Assembly: GCF_900112375.1 (NCBI RefSeq)
Contig: NZ_FOLS01000038.1
Span: 1-64,000, forward strand
Direction of reading: 5' to 3'
Length of the DNA stretch: 64,000 nucleotides
DNA from: Pseudomonas citronellolis
GTDB taxonomy: Bacteria > Pseudomonadota > Gammaproteobacteria > Pseudomonadales > Pseudomonadaceae
Notes under the pieces: model-generated
Seen by the model: only the letters and a program-made list of their open reading frames with translations
Database searches by the model: none
What the model was told of the DNA's origin: nothing
Position numbers and translations under genes: made by a program
Part shown: piece after piece, positions 9,590 through 17,332 of the stretch
Numbering within the stretch: the stretch's first letter is position 1
How the letters are laid out: each line of letters opens with the position of its first letter

Positions 9590-10249
9590 TCAGTCGGTGC
9601 CGTACTTCGGCGAGCGCGGGCCGTACAACAGCGCACCCGGTTGCCCGGCGGACAGCAGGCGCTGGCTGGTGACCCCGGCGATGGGGTAGCCGGCATCATC
9701 CTGGGCGCTGCTGATGATCTGCTTGACCGCCGCGGTGATCAGCATGCCCAGCAGGCCGCCGTTGTTATTGCTGCTGCCCTCCTCGCTGGAGGCGGTGGCG
9801 CTTCCCGTCCACAGGGTGGTGCCGGTCTTCAGGTCCACCAGCTTGGCCCCGGCGGTCACCACGGTCGCGCTGCTCAGCACCATGTAGCTGGTGCCGTACT
9901 GGGTCACGGTGATGTACAGGGCCGCATCCGCGCCGAAGATTTCCTGCAGCTTCGCCGGGGACACCGCATGGATGTCCGCCGGGGTGGAGAGGCCGTTCTG
10001 GCGGAACGTCTCGGCCACCAGCGCCACCGGCAGCACGTAGTAACCGGCCTCGGCGAGCGGGAAGGTCACCTGCGAGAGCATGCTGTAGGTCGCCTTCACG
10101 TCCGGCGAATCGTTCAGCGGCGGCAGCACCAGGATCGAGCGCGGCCGGGCCTGCTTGTAGGCGGAGTAGTCGACGGTCTTCTGCGGCGCACAACCGGCGA
10201 GCAGCGCCAGCGCAAACAGGGCCAGCAGAGTCTTGATCGGGTTCCACAT
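9590..10249 (-). CDS. DUF799-family lipoprotein (CsgG-cluster third gene)
   Basis: 219-aa lipoprotein with lipobox LLAGC (Cys about 20). The globular part includes PRSILVLPPLNDSPDV and the later GADAALYITVTQYGT, typical of DUF799 (GNA1162-like) proteins, whose fold resembles TolB/CsgG-type nucleotide-free alpha/beta domains. It is the last gene of a minus-strand trio, and its ATG overlaps the stop of the DUF4810 gene (TGATG), indicating translational coupling. An in-frame GTG one codon upstream is an alternative start. It is likely an outer-membrane-associated partner of the CsgG-like protein. Confidence 0.75.
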   Translation of the reverse strand: MWNPIKTLLALFALALLAGCAPQKTVDYSAYKQARPRSILVLPPLNDSPDVKATYSMLSQVTFPLAEAGYYVLPVALVAETFRQNGLSTPADIHAVSPAKLQEIFGADAALYITVTQYGTSYMVLSSATVVTAGAKLVDLKTGTTLWTGSATASSEEGSSNNNGGLLGMLITAAVKQIISSAQDDAGYPIAGVTSQRLLSAGQPGALLYGPRSPKYGTD

Positions 10250-10626
10250 CACTTGCTACCTCCCTGCCTTGCGTTCTTCAGCAGAAAATCCATGTAGGCC
10301 GACGACTCCGGGAACAGCGCCTTCTCGGTATTGAACTGCTGGACCATCTGGTCGTCCTTGCCCAGGCTCGAATACAACAGGCCCAGTTGCGCGTGATAGC
10401 CCGGCGGAACATGGCCGTCGGTGGCGGCGATCTTCTGCAGGTCGCGCTCCAGCGCCTCGGCCTGCGCCTCCTTCGCCTCGCTGGTGAAATAGTCGTGGAC
10501 CTGGGACTGGTAGCTTTCCCACTGGTACAGCGTCTTCGGCGAGGAACACCCGGCAAGCGACGCCACGCCTGCGCACACCAGCGCCACCAGGCAGCCCCTG
10601 GAAACAAAGTTCTTACCCATGAACAT
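10249..10626 (-). CDS. DUF4810 lipoprotein (CsgG-cluster second gene)
   Basis: 125-aa lipoprotein; signal and lipobox LAGC occur within the first ~28 residues. The mature part is short and helical with a TPR-like pair (GYHAQLGLLYSSLGKDDQMV), beginning with the DUF4810 hallmark TLYQWESYQSQV. GGGAG lies 5 bp upstream of the chosen ATG at 10626. It is the middle gene of the CsgG/DUF4810/DUF799 cassette, 24 bp after the CsgG stop and overlapping the DUF799 start. A role in stabilising a trans-envelope complex is inferred from context only. Confidence 0.75.
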   Translation of the reverse strand: MFMGKNFVSRGCLVALVCAGVASLAGCSSPKTLYQWESYQSQVHDYFTSEAKEAQAEALERDLQKIAATDGHVPPGYHAQLGLLYSSLGKDDQMVQQFNTEKALFPESSAYMDFLLKNARQGGSK

Positions 10627-10650
10627 CACTACTCCCTGCTTTCCTTCGGG

Positions 10651-11328
10651 TTATCGGGCCGGGTTCCAGGCGCCGCTGTCCACCGCGTTCACCAGCTTGT
10701 TCACCGCCTCGCGCATGGCCAGGTCGAGGACCTTGCCGTTGAGCGTGGAGTCATAACTGGCGGTGCCGCCGAAGCCGATGATCTCGCGGTTCGACAACTC
10801 GTACTCGCCCGCCCCCTGCGAGGAATAGACGACCTCGGAGGTGCTGATGTTGACGATGTTCAGCGCGACCTTGGCATAGGCCACCTGGGTCTTGCCGCGC
10901 CCGAGAATGCCGAACAGCTGGCGGTCGCCGACCTCCTTGCGACCGAATTCGGTGACATCGCCGGTCACCACATAGTCGGCGCCCTTGAGCTGCTGGGCCT
11001 GGCCCTTGATAGCGGCCTCCTGCTGGATCTCGCTCATGTTGTCGCGGTCCAGCACGTTGAAGCGGTTGGTCTGCTGCAGATGGGTGATCAGGATGGTCTT
11101 GGCCTGGCCGCCAAGGCGGTCGACGCCATCGGAGAAGATGCCCCGCATATAGCTGGAGCGGTTATCGAACTTGCCCACCGCAATGGGCGAACGCACGCCG
11201 GAATACGGCTTGTTGACGCTCTCCACCTGCTGCACCGGCAGCGCCCTGGAGCTTTCCGTGGCACAACCGCCGACCGTCAGCAGGGCGGCGGACGCCACGC
11301 CCAACAACAAGCCCCGGGACATTTTCAT
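10651..11328 (-). CDS. CsgG/HfaB-family outer-membrane lipoprotein
   Basis: 225-aa lipoprotein with lipobox VGGC (Cys about 20). The CsgG domain follows: PIAVGKFDNRSSYMRG, LLLDR-like FNVLDRDNMSEI, GADYVVTGDVTEFG and the C-terminal helix AMREAVNKLVNAV. CsgG forms the curli secretion pore, but this protein is shorter and has no curli genes nearby; it heads the three-gene CsgG/DUF4810/DUF799 operon seen in many proteobacteria with unknown cargo. The start is uncertain: ATG at 11328 or GTG at 11334, with GAGGGGGA upstream. Confidence 0.75.
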   Translation of the reverse strand: MKMSRGLLLGVASAALLTVGGCATESSRALPVQQVESVNKPYSGVRSPIAVGKFDNRSSYMRGIFSDGVDRLGGQAKTILITHLQQTNRFNVLDRDNMSEIQQEAAIKGQAQQLKGADYVVTGDVTEFGRKEVGDRQLFGILGRGKTQVAYAKVALNIVNISTSEVVYSSQGAGEYELSNREIIGFGGTASYDSTLNGKVLDLAMREAVNKLVNAVDSGAWNPAR

Positions 11329-11905
11329 CTTCACACTGCATTCCCCCTCGGAAATCCAATAAACAGGGCCGCCAGCCAATGCCGACGGCCATCCTCTCAA
11401 TGGCCAGGCAATGCCATCGAGCCACCATGGCAACCGGAACCACGATGGGCCCGGGCACCCGACGCGCACGGCGGAACCCATGCGCGCAGGCATGCGAGGA
11501 AGGAAAGTTCGAGCACGGGAAACGCAGCCGCTACAGGACGTACCGGCGTGAACGGCAGGAGGAGGCGAGACAAGGCCTGGCATCCAGCCTGTGGGAATGA
11601 ACTGCATCCCGTCGATCCTTCGAAAACATCTTGTTACCTGGCCGCGCCATTAAAACACAAGCATTGAGCCACCACCCACGCCACCTACGTGGAATCAGAA
11701 GTGCCTCAAGAAATCCTCTTCGCGCAGTGGACGGAACCGCGGCTCCAGCACAGGGCTCCTGGCCCTTGCGAGCACGCCGACGCGCAACAGTCCATGCAAA
11801 AAGCCCTTTCCCCAGCGTTTTTCAGATGTGTCCTAAACCCATCGCATAGCGAAGCAAGCAGTCTCCGGGCAAGTTCTGGAGAACCGCAACCTAGAGCCTT
11901 CCGCG
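11329..11905. other. 577-bp divergent intergenic region, nothing identified
   Basis: This gap separates the CsgG operon (leftward) from the 511-aa gene (rightward). It must hold both promoters. I see no REP element, hairpin terminator, RNA gene or convincing ORF with a ribosome site. Confidence 0.5.
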
Positions 11906-13441
11906 ATGAAAACGCAGTCGAACGACGCCACCCGGCGCCCCGACGTTGCCTACCTGGCAACCCGGACACGAACCCTCTACCACCGCCTGGTCGACCTGGA
12001 CTCCGCACGCCTGCCGCCAGCCACACGCCTCAAGCAACTGGAGCGTTCGCGAGCGGAAGTCTTCGACCTGGGGCACAACCTCGCCGAATTGCTCGGCGAC
12101 CGACGGGGCAGCACCGAGCGACGGCGGGCGGACAAGGCGGCGCAACTCATCGCCGCCCTGCACCGCCGGCTGATCCAGGGCTACTGGGCCCTGGCCCGGG
12201 GCGAATGCGCCGAGGCGCAACTCAAGGCACTGCTCTTGCAGCGCACGCTGCGCAGCGCCCAGGAAATCCACTTCAGCGCCCTGCTCAACGGCCAGGAGGC
12301 ACCGGCCGGTTTCTGGCGCCTGCTCCATCGCCTCTACGCCAAGGCCCGGCAGGCGTCGCTGCAGGACATCGACGTGAAGGACCCGGAAATCCCGGAAGCC
12401 CGCAGCCAGAGCATCAGCCGCGGCTACCTCGGCGCGTTGCTGCTGGCCAGCTCCGCTCCCCTGCAGATGCCCGGGGAAGCCCTGCAGGTGCTGATCGAAT
12501 CCCTGGAAACGCTCGCCTCGACAGCCCGCCTGGACAATGCCCGCGACACGGACCGCTGGATCGTCGCCAGCGACCGCGACCAAGCGTTCCTCGACATCGA
12601 CAAGACGCCCGCCACCGAGGGCCACCAGGCCCTGCAACTGGACGAAGCGCTCAAGGTGATGCAGCACTTCAAGGGCCTCGGCGGCGCCAAAGAGGGGTTC
12701 GACCTCAAGGACCACCTGCTGCGCAGCTGGCGCGGCCAGCCGCCCGGCGCCGACTGGGAAGCCTGCCACGGCTTCGGCGTACTCCTGGAGCACCTGGGCG
12801 CCGGCAAGGACGAGGCCGCCCTGGACGCCCGCCACTTCGCCCTCCAGGCCAAGGCGCAGGACGTCTGGGCAATCCACAGCGACGGCCGGGGCGGGCTCGA
12901 CGAAGAAGTGCCGCACCTGGAGCCCATCGAATTCGAGTCCCCCAACGAAAGCGCCGCCGAGCGGCCCCCGGTCATAGCGCTGAGCCAGGTCACGCCCCTT
13001 TCCAACGGCGTATCCGCGCTCTGGAGCAACGGCGAGCCCCCACCGCCCAAGGCCGGAGACCTGCTCGGCATCCGCCCCGGCTCCGAAGCGCCCTGGCAAC
13101 TGGCGCGCGTCGACAGGGCAACCCCGGCAGGCAACGGCCAAGCCCTGCTCACCCTCACCTGGCTCTCGAAACATCCCCGCGCCTGCCGCATCACCCTGCG
13201 CAGCAAACTGCAGGAAAGCGCCCCACGCAACGCCCTGCTGCTGGACGACGCCGGCACGACACGCATCCTCTGCCCCACGCTACCGCTGGCCAGCGGCAAG
13301 AAGCTGCTGGTGGAAGAGGCTGAAAGCCGCTACATCGCCCTGCTCGGCGAGGCGCAGGACGGCGGAGTGGAACCGGCCTGCTTCAAATTGCAGCGCCTGG
13401 ACATCGAGGTGGAGGCAGAGCCGGCTGGCAGCCCGGGATAA
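11906..13441 (+). CDS. Uncharacterised 511-aa cytoplasmic protein
   Basis: I do not recognise this protein with confidence. It has no signal peptide or membrane segment. Residues 1-330 are helical and rich in Leu, Ala and Arg, with a heptad-like stretch around [20 protein letters not shown]. After an acidic linker (about residues 330-350) the last ~150 residues look beta-rich ([34 protein letters not shown]), faintly like a PilZ barrel. The PilZ RxxxR and D/NxSxxG motifs are not clear. A c-di-GMP effector of the FimW type is only a guess. It is a single gene, with about 350 bp of non-coding DNA after it. Confidence 0.6.
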   Translation: MKTQSNDATRRPDVAYLATRTRTLYHRLVDLDSARLPPATRLKQLERSRAEVFDLGHNLAELLGDRRGSTERRRADKAAQLIAALHRRLIQGYWALARGECAEAQLKALLLQRTLRSAQEIHFSALLNGQEAPAGFWRLLHRLYAKARQASLQDIDVKDPEIPEARSQSISRGYLGALLLASSAPLQMPGEALQVLIESLETLASTARLDNARDTDRWIVASDRDQAFLDIDKTPATEGHQALQLDEALKVMQHFKGLGGAKEGFDLKDHLLRSWRGQPPGADWEACHGFGVLLEHLGAGKDEAALDARHFALQAKAQDVWAIHSDGRGGLDEEVPHLEPIEFESPNESAAERPPVIALSQVTPLSNGVSALWSNGEPPPPKAGDLLGIRPGSEAPWQLARVDRATPAGNGQALLTLTWLSKHPRACRITLRSKLQESAPRNALLLDDAGTTRILCPTLPLASGKKLLVEEAESRYIALLGEAQDGGVEPACFKLQRLDIEVEAEPAGSPG

Positions 13442-13574
13442 ATCCGCCGCCTTGTCGCCAAGGCCTGTCCTACAGGGAATTTCGGAAATTATCCGTCTTC
13501 CGCCGCTCCAGCGACCTGCCTATCCTGCCCCGGCTACGGTCAGTCCCGTGGCCGGGTTTGACAGCCCAACTCAG

Positions 13575-13745
13575 TAGGCGCGATGCAGCCACCAAAGTGC
13601 ATGTGAAAACGGCGAATGCTTTTCACACGCCCTCGCACGCTTGCGGAAATTTCTGCAACGCTTCCATGGTGGATCGTGCGGGGAGACCTCCGGGTCTGCC
13701 GGGTCCTACTGCCGGTCTGTCAACCCCGCACGTTCCACCTCCCTT
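13575..13745 (+). ncRNA. Probable C4-type antisense RNA upstream of Bro-N gene
   Basis: The 356-bp gap before the Bro-N gene holds nested inverted repeats: GGTGGA (13669-13674) with TCCACC (13734-13739), GTGCGGG (13677-13683) with CCCGCAC (13725-13731), inner AGACC/GGTCT (13684-13697), then a third GC-rich arm with a GCCGGTCTGTCAACC strand. This matches my recollection of the phage P1/P4 C4 RNA fold and its conserved words. C4 RNAs are processed antisense RNAs that repress translation of a downstream antirepressor, which fits the Bro-N gene here. The 5' boundary is estimated. A covariance search is needed to confirm. Confidence 0.5.
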
Positions 13746-13797
13746 CGAATGACAGCGACGGGAAGTGGCTTCAACGCAATCAGTAGGAGCACCAGCC

Positions 13798-14250
13798 ATG
13801 CACGACGCATACACCCCAACCACCTTCATTCGCCACGGCCGCCCCCTGCGCGGCGTGATGATCGACAACCAACCCTGGTTCGCCGCCCAGGACCTCGCCC
13901 GCCTCCTCGGCTTCGGCTACCCCCAGCGTTTCCACCACCGCTTCCGCCCCCACGAAACCCGCCGCATCCACGTCCGCTACGCCACCGACAGCGAAGAACC
14001 GCTCGACATGATCAACGAAGCCGGCCTCTACAAGGCCCTGGTCCGCTTCGGCCACCCGGAAAGCCAGCACCTGGACCAATGGCTGAGCCGCGAAGTCATC
14101 CCCACCCTGCGCGACCAACACACCCCCGACGACCACACACCCCGCCGCGTACTGATGAGCTGGCAGGCACGCCGGGTGATGTTGCTGGATTGGCAAGGGG
14201 AACTGTGGGTGCCGCTGGAGGAGATGCCGAGGTTGATGCTGGATAGGTGA
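13798..14250 (+). CDS. Bro-N domain (phage antirepressor-like) protein
   Basis: 150-aa protein. Residues about 10-105 match the Bro-N fold (LRGVMIDNQPWFAAQDLARL, MINEAGLYKALVRFGHPESQ, WLSREVIPTLR), the DNA-binding domain of phage antirepressors and BRO proteins. The usual C-terminal ANT or KilA-C domain is missing, replaced by a ~45-residue tail, so it is either a short class or a remnant. TAGGAG precedes the ATG. The upstream C4-like RNA would be its natural repressor. No other phage genes are nearby. Confidence 0.8.
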   Translation: MHDAYTPTTFIRHGRPLRGVMIDNQPWFAAQDLARLLGFGYPQRFHHRFRPHETRRIHVRYATDSEEPLDMINEAGLYKALVRFGHPESQHLDQWLSREVIPTLRDQHTPDDHTPRRVLMSWQARRVMLLDWQGELWVPLEEMPRLMLDR

Positions 14251-14349
14251 GGGGGAGCGGCTATTTACTGGTTCAGGAAAAAGGGGATGGGCTTATTCTC
14301 TGAAAGTAGAAAGATAAGCCTATCTCCCTTTTCGTGCTCAATATCAGGA

Positions 14350-15036
14350 TCAGGGAATAATGGATGCTTCCGGCATTCTCAAGTGCTCACGTCCCTGGAA
14401 CGGATCAAGCGTCTTATAGCCTCCTTGCCCGTCTTCTGAGCAATACTGCGGCGCTATGGGAGTCTCGAGGACAGCAGCGCCAATAGTATTGAGTCTGCGT
14501 ACAGCGAGAATACAACCGGGCTGATTGTTCTGAATCCTGAGGTACTCGTATTGAAGCTCATAATCCTTTCCAGCCTGCGGTGTGAACACAACCGGTTTGG
14601 GGCTGCAGTACACCGACCCTGGACCGCCCATGGTAAACCTGACGATCAAAGGCCGATTCGCCGGCACAGCATACTCATCATAGTAGAACTTGGATTCATT
14701 AATGACTTTGGTTGCCTTGCTTTCAGGCATGCCAATGACATTGTTCTGCTTATCAGAAGCACGGAATGGAGGAATACCCGTCGAATCTTCGCGGGCTGGT
14801 TTCCAGCCAACCTCCTCGGCAGGGCGGTTCTCAGTAGCTTCGTTGAAGAACTTTTCACAACTGAATCCGCTGACATAACCCCCTTTGATCATTTGATCAC
14901 CGGTAATCAGCCGAATACGGGCCATACTCGCTGGGTCAAATCGTTCAGCTTCTGCCTCATTGCGAACATTGGTTTTTGTAGTGGCAGTGCAAGCTACCAG
15001 ATTTAGGACAATACACAGAAAAAATAGCTTCCTCAT
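14350..15036 (-). CDS. Hypothetical lipoprotein
   Basis: 228-aa protein; the chosen start gives MRKLFFLCIVLNLVACTATT, a clean lipoprotein signal (Cys16), with GGGGGTGGG upstream. A longer in-frame extension exists but would destroy the signal. The mature part has four cysteines and a probable beta-sandwich (LIVRFTMGGPGSVYCSPK; YELQYEYLRIQNNQPGCILA). I do not recognise a family. It is AT-richer than the flanking core genes and lies at the distal end of the CDI immunity tail, so it may be part of the same accessory region. Confidence 0.6.
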   Translation of the reverse strand: MRKLFFLCIVLNLVACTATTKTNVRNEAEAERFDPASMARIRLITGDQMIKGGYVSGFSCEKFFNEATENRPAEEVGWKPAREDSTGIPPFRASDKQNNVIGMPESKATKVINESKFYYDEYAVPANRPLIVRFTMGGPGSVYCSPKPVVFTPQAGKDYELQYEYLRIQNNQPGCILAVRRLNTIGAAVLETPIAPQYCSEDGQGGYKTLDPFQGREHLRMPEASIIP

Positions 15037-15248
15037 AACCCACCCCCAAGAAAAAAGAAAAGTAAAAAGCAATAACCTTCCACTCCAATTTTCGCCAACG
15101 CTGAAAACTGCAAAACGCGGGAATAAGTTATTCTCACCACGCTCTAACCCTGGCCACTGAATCAACTTAATAATAGAAAAACAAACTCACCTCCCTTTTT
15201 AGTTTTTCAGTCTTGCATCTCGCCAGGAGATACCGATTCGCTATTCTT

Positions 15249-15650
15249 TTACTTGGCTTCCAACGCTTTAAGCGCCCGCATACCTAGAAACGAGAAGCCA
15301 ATAAATGCAAACACAACCAAATGCATAGCCAGGCCAGACCAAGACTTAACATAAAAGGCAAACAGTGTGTCAGCTATATATACAGTCAGCGGAACGACCA
15401 GAATCCTGGGGATTACTCTCGAAGCGTAAGCGATAGCGGCAAGAGTGGCAGCTGCAATCAAGTGCAGCGCAGCACCAGGAATAGCGAATGGCAAAATTAA
15501 GCCGGCAAGAATCACCACATCATGGTGCATGATCAGAAATATTCCATTCGCAGCGGTGAAGCCTGCAATCCAGTATGTCCAGTTACGAGGCGTCTTGCGC
15601 AAACGTTGCACACGGAACGCTAGTACTTTTGGATCGTGCGCCTCAGTCAT
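15249..15650 (-). CDS. Small polytopic membrane protein, candidate orphan immunity protein
   Basis: 133-aa protein with about four hydrophobic helices (residues ~26-42, 46-72, 76-97 and 104-122) and a charged N-terminus (MTEAHDPKVLAFRVQRLRKT). I do not recognise a family. Its ATG overlaps by 4 bp (ATGA) the stop of a short upstream reading frame that ends at a MITE copy, the same arrangement as the two other orphan modules in this tail. A membrane immunity protein would suit a membrane-acting toxin; this is inference from position and topology. Confidence 0.5.
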   Translation of the reverse strand: MTEAHDPKVLAFRVQRLRKTPRNWTYWIAGFTAANGIFLIMHHDVVILAGLILPFAIPGAALHLIAAATLAAIAYASRVIPRILVVPLTVYIADTLFAFYVKSWSGLAMHLVVFAFIGFSFLGMRALKALEAK

Positions 15651-15728
15651 ATTTGAATTTCCCTATAGTAATTTACAAATGAGCAGTTAGTGTAGAGATC
15701 GACAGTTGAGCGACTTGGATAACCCCAA
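15647..15728 (-). pseudogene. Third candidate CdiA-CT 3' remnant (~26 codons)
   Basis: Hand translation of the minus strand gives an open frame WGYPSRSTVDLYTNCS, then FVNYYREIQI and a TGA stop at 15647-15649, overlapping the start of the membrane protein (ATGA). It begins exactly where MITE copy A ends. There is no start codon. Being short and of unknown family, it is the weakest of the three remnants. Confidence 0.4.
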
Positions 15729-15808
15729 AAAAGGGGAAAGATTTATTTTCATTACCCTAGTCCTGCCCGCCAGATCAGTTTTAGATTAGAAAAATGAATC
15801 CCCTTTTC
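15729..15808 (+). mobile_element. MITE-like palindromic repeat, copy A (diverged)
   Basis: Related to copies B-D: it has an AAAAGGGGAAAGATTTATTT left arm and an AATGAATCCCCTTTTC right arm, the latter lacking four bases of the consensus. The core is CCCTAGTCCTGCCCGCCAGA. Same orientation as the other copies. It abuts the remnant at 15647-15728. Confidence 0.65.
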
Positions 15809-15811
15809 TGT

Positions 15812-15836
15812 CCCGGCAGTGCCGGGGCTATTTTTA
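15812..15836 (+). terminator. Terminator-like hairpin between MITE copies A and B
   Basis: CCCGGCAGTGCCGGG followed by GCTATTTTTATT has the form of a plus-strand intrinsic terminator. No plus-strand gene leads into it, so it may be a leftover from another arrangement or carried with the repeat. Confidence 0.4.
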
Positions 15837-15863
15837 TTGAAAAAACAACACTACTTACCGGAC

Positions 15864-15950
15864 AAAAAAGGGGACAGATTTATTTATCACACCCTAATCC
15901 TGTCCAGTCAGCCAGCTTTAGAGTAGGAAAAATAAATCTGCCCCCTTTTC
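15864..15950 (+). mobile_element. MITE-like palindromic repeat, copy B
   Basis: ~86 bp with terminal inverted repeats AAAAGGGGACAGATTTATTT and its complement (one C inserted, one T lost in the right arm). The core contains ACCCTAATCCTGTCCAGTCA. Nearly identical to copy D. It lies 37 bp past the stop of the gene at 15988-16578. Confidence 0.75.
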
Positions 15951-15987
15951 GACATCCCCACAATAACGGTCCATTCCGTTTCTTGCC

Positions 15988-16578
15988 TTAACGATCAGAG
16001 ATCTCTATATGAAACGACTCCGCACAGATTTCCAGACTCATCCATCCCGGCCCAGGCGAAACACCGATTACCCCCTCAAGAAAATACTCTTTAACCATCC
16101 CTCTACCCACAGACCTGTGGCCAATCTCTTGCACGAACTCAGTACCGGAAGGCGATGTACGGTCGGACGAATACTGACAAATGACTCGCCTCGAAAAACT
16201 CACACCCAAGAATACAAGCCAACACCCCCCAACATACTCATGCATAGCATATGAACTTTCCTCTTTACTTTTATATTCAACCCATTCTCCATTCTTATTA
16301 CGAGCATTTAAAAGCCCATCTACAAGCTCCCATTCAACATATTCAGCATCTCTAGCGGGATCATATATATAGTGAACCGGAAAAATGTTTTCCACTTTAG
16401 AACATTCATCCTCTTCACACTCAACAATTTGAGTTAGCTCGCCCTCTCTGATCAACTTTGATCTTTTAAGCATCAACCCCTTCTCGACAAAGACCCGAAC
16501 AACCCCATCTTTAACAACACAATCTCCGTACGTACAATCAAACGTAACGAGAGAATCAAAATCCGCTGAAATCATCAT
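15988..16578 (-). CDS. Hypothetical acidic protein, candidate orphan CDI immunity protein
   Basis: 196-aa soluble acidic protein (MMISADFDSLVTFDCTYGDC), AT-rich and unlike flanking core genes in base use. No family recognised. Its first ATG overlaps by 4 bp (ATGA) the stop of the toxin-like remnant at 16575-16727, the usual coupling of a CdiA-CT with its immunity gene. It is therefore probably the immunity protein of a displaced toxin, kept after the toxin was lost. It has six cysteines. An alternative start is the second Met. Confidence 0.6.
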   Translation of the reverse strand: MMISADFDSLVTFDCTYGDCVVKDGVVRVFVEKGLMLKRSKLIREGELTQIVECEEDECSKVENIFPVHYIYDPARDAEYVEWELVDGLLNARNKNGEWVEYKSKEESSYAMHEYVGGCWLVFLGVSFSRRVICQYSSDRTSPSGTEFVQEIGHRSVGRGMVKEYFLEGVIGVSPGPGWMSLEICAESFHIEISDR

Positions 16579-16727
16579 CTTACTTTCTCTAAAACTATGG
16601 TTTTCATACTATCTAAATTAGTAATGACACCACCATCTGTACGTAAAAAAGTTTGCCCCGCGAAGCGAGCATCTAAAGGACCATCCTGAATAATTCGCAA
16701 CCCTAAAGACTCAAGATCAGCTGCACT
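16575..16727 (-). pseudogene. CdiA-CT 3' remnant 1 (50 codons, no start)
   Basis: Minus-strand translation gives SAADLESLGLRIIQDG, then PLDARFAGQTFLRTDGGV and ITNLDSMKTIVLEKVR, stop TGA. It has no start codon and an upstream TAA at 16728-16730, 14 bp from MITE copy C. The polypeptide looks like the C-terminal end of a polymorphic toxin. Its stop overlaps the ATG of the next gene. I read it as the surviving tail of a displaced CdiA C-terminus. The toxin class is not identifiable from 50 residues. Confidence 0.6.
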
Positions 16728-16744
16728 TTAAGCGAAAAGAAAGC

Positions 16745-16830
16745 GAAAAGGGGACAGATTTATTTCTCATACCCTAATCCTGCCCAGTCAGCCAGCCCTA
16801 GAATAGGAGAAATAAATTTGTCCCCTTTTC
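16745..16830 (+). mobile_element. MITE-like palindromic repeat, copy C
   Basis: GAAAAGGGGACAGATTTATT at the left and AATAAATTTGTCCCCTTTTC at the right, core ACCCTAATCCTGCCCAGTCA. About 86 bp and the same orientation as B and D. It separates the gene at 16840-17205 from toxin remnant 1. Confidence 0.75.
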
Positions 16831-16839
16831 GGTCGTTAT

Positions 16840-17205
16840 TTATACCGTTTCTCGGTATCGGGGGTCTTCCCTCATGAGCCTTAGAACCTCAGACCAGTTC
16901 CATAGAATCCCAGGAATGTGACTTTCCGGAACTATCTTCGCTCTTTCCGAAAGCGGGAACTCGCCCATTGCTTTCTTGCAATGAGAATAAAACAAGTTAA
17001 AGCAGCCTTCATCAACATAGTCCAGAACGATAAAGTTCTGCCCTTGTTCATCAAGCGGAGTATAAACTGCCTTCAGACAGCACTGTTCATCAACTTTAAA
17101 CAGGCTCCTGGTTTCCTCAACGATACAATCAAACACCCCTCCAGAAGTAGACCACCCTGCACCAGGTGGGCCACTTCCTTCACCTATAGAAATGAACATC
17201 GCCAT
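16840..17205 (-). CDS. Hypothetical protein, candidate orphan CDI immunity protein
   Basis: 121-aa soluble acidic protein (MAMFISIGEGSGPPGAGWST) with four cysteines and AT-rich codons. No family recognised. It starts 3 bp after the stop of toxin remnant 2 (TGAGTTATG), so it was very likely the cognate immunity gene of that lost toxin. The 3' end lies 10 bp from MITE copy C. Confidence 0.6.
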   Translation of the reverse strand: MAMFISIGEGSGPPGAGWSTSGGVFDCIVEETRSLFKVDEQCCLKAVYTPLDEQGQNFIVLDYVDEGCFNLFYSHCKKAMGEFPLSERAKIVPESHIPGILWNWSEVLRLMREDPRYRETV

Positions 17206-17208
17206 AAC

Positions 17209-17332
17209 TCACCTCAAAATAACAATCTTGCTCTGCTGTTCAGGAGTGAACCCCTTTATCCATGAGTTAACTGTGTTCTGGTTGGCAGGGGGTAGATTCC
17301 TATCATCCAATGGAACAATATCTGCTTTTTCC
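17209..17332 (-). pseudogene. CdiA-CT 3' remnant 2 (~40 codons, no start)
   Basis: Minus-strand translation gives EKADIVPLDDRNLPPANQ, then NTVNSWIKGFTPEQQSKIVILR and stop TGA at 17209-17211. The frame begins exactly at the end of MITE copy D and has no start codon. The sequence looks like the tail of a polymorphic toxin domain. It directly precedes the gene at 16840-17205. Confidence 0.6.

Noticed and set aside
14350-15165. Longer start for the 228-aa lipoprotein
   Set aside because: The in-frame extension lacks a ribosome site and would bury the lipoprotein signal peptide that begins at 15036.
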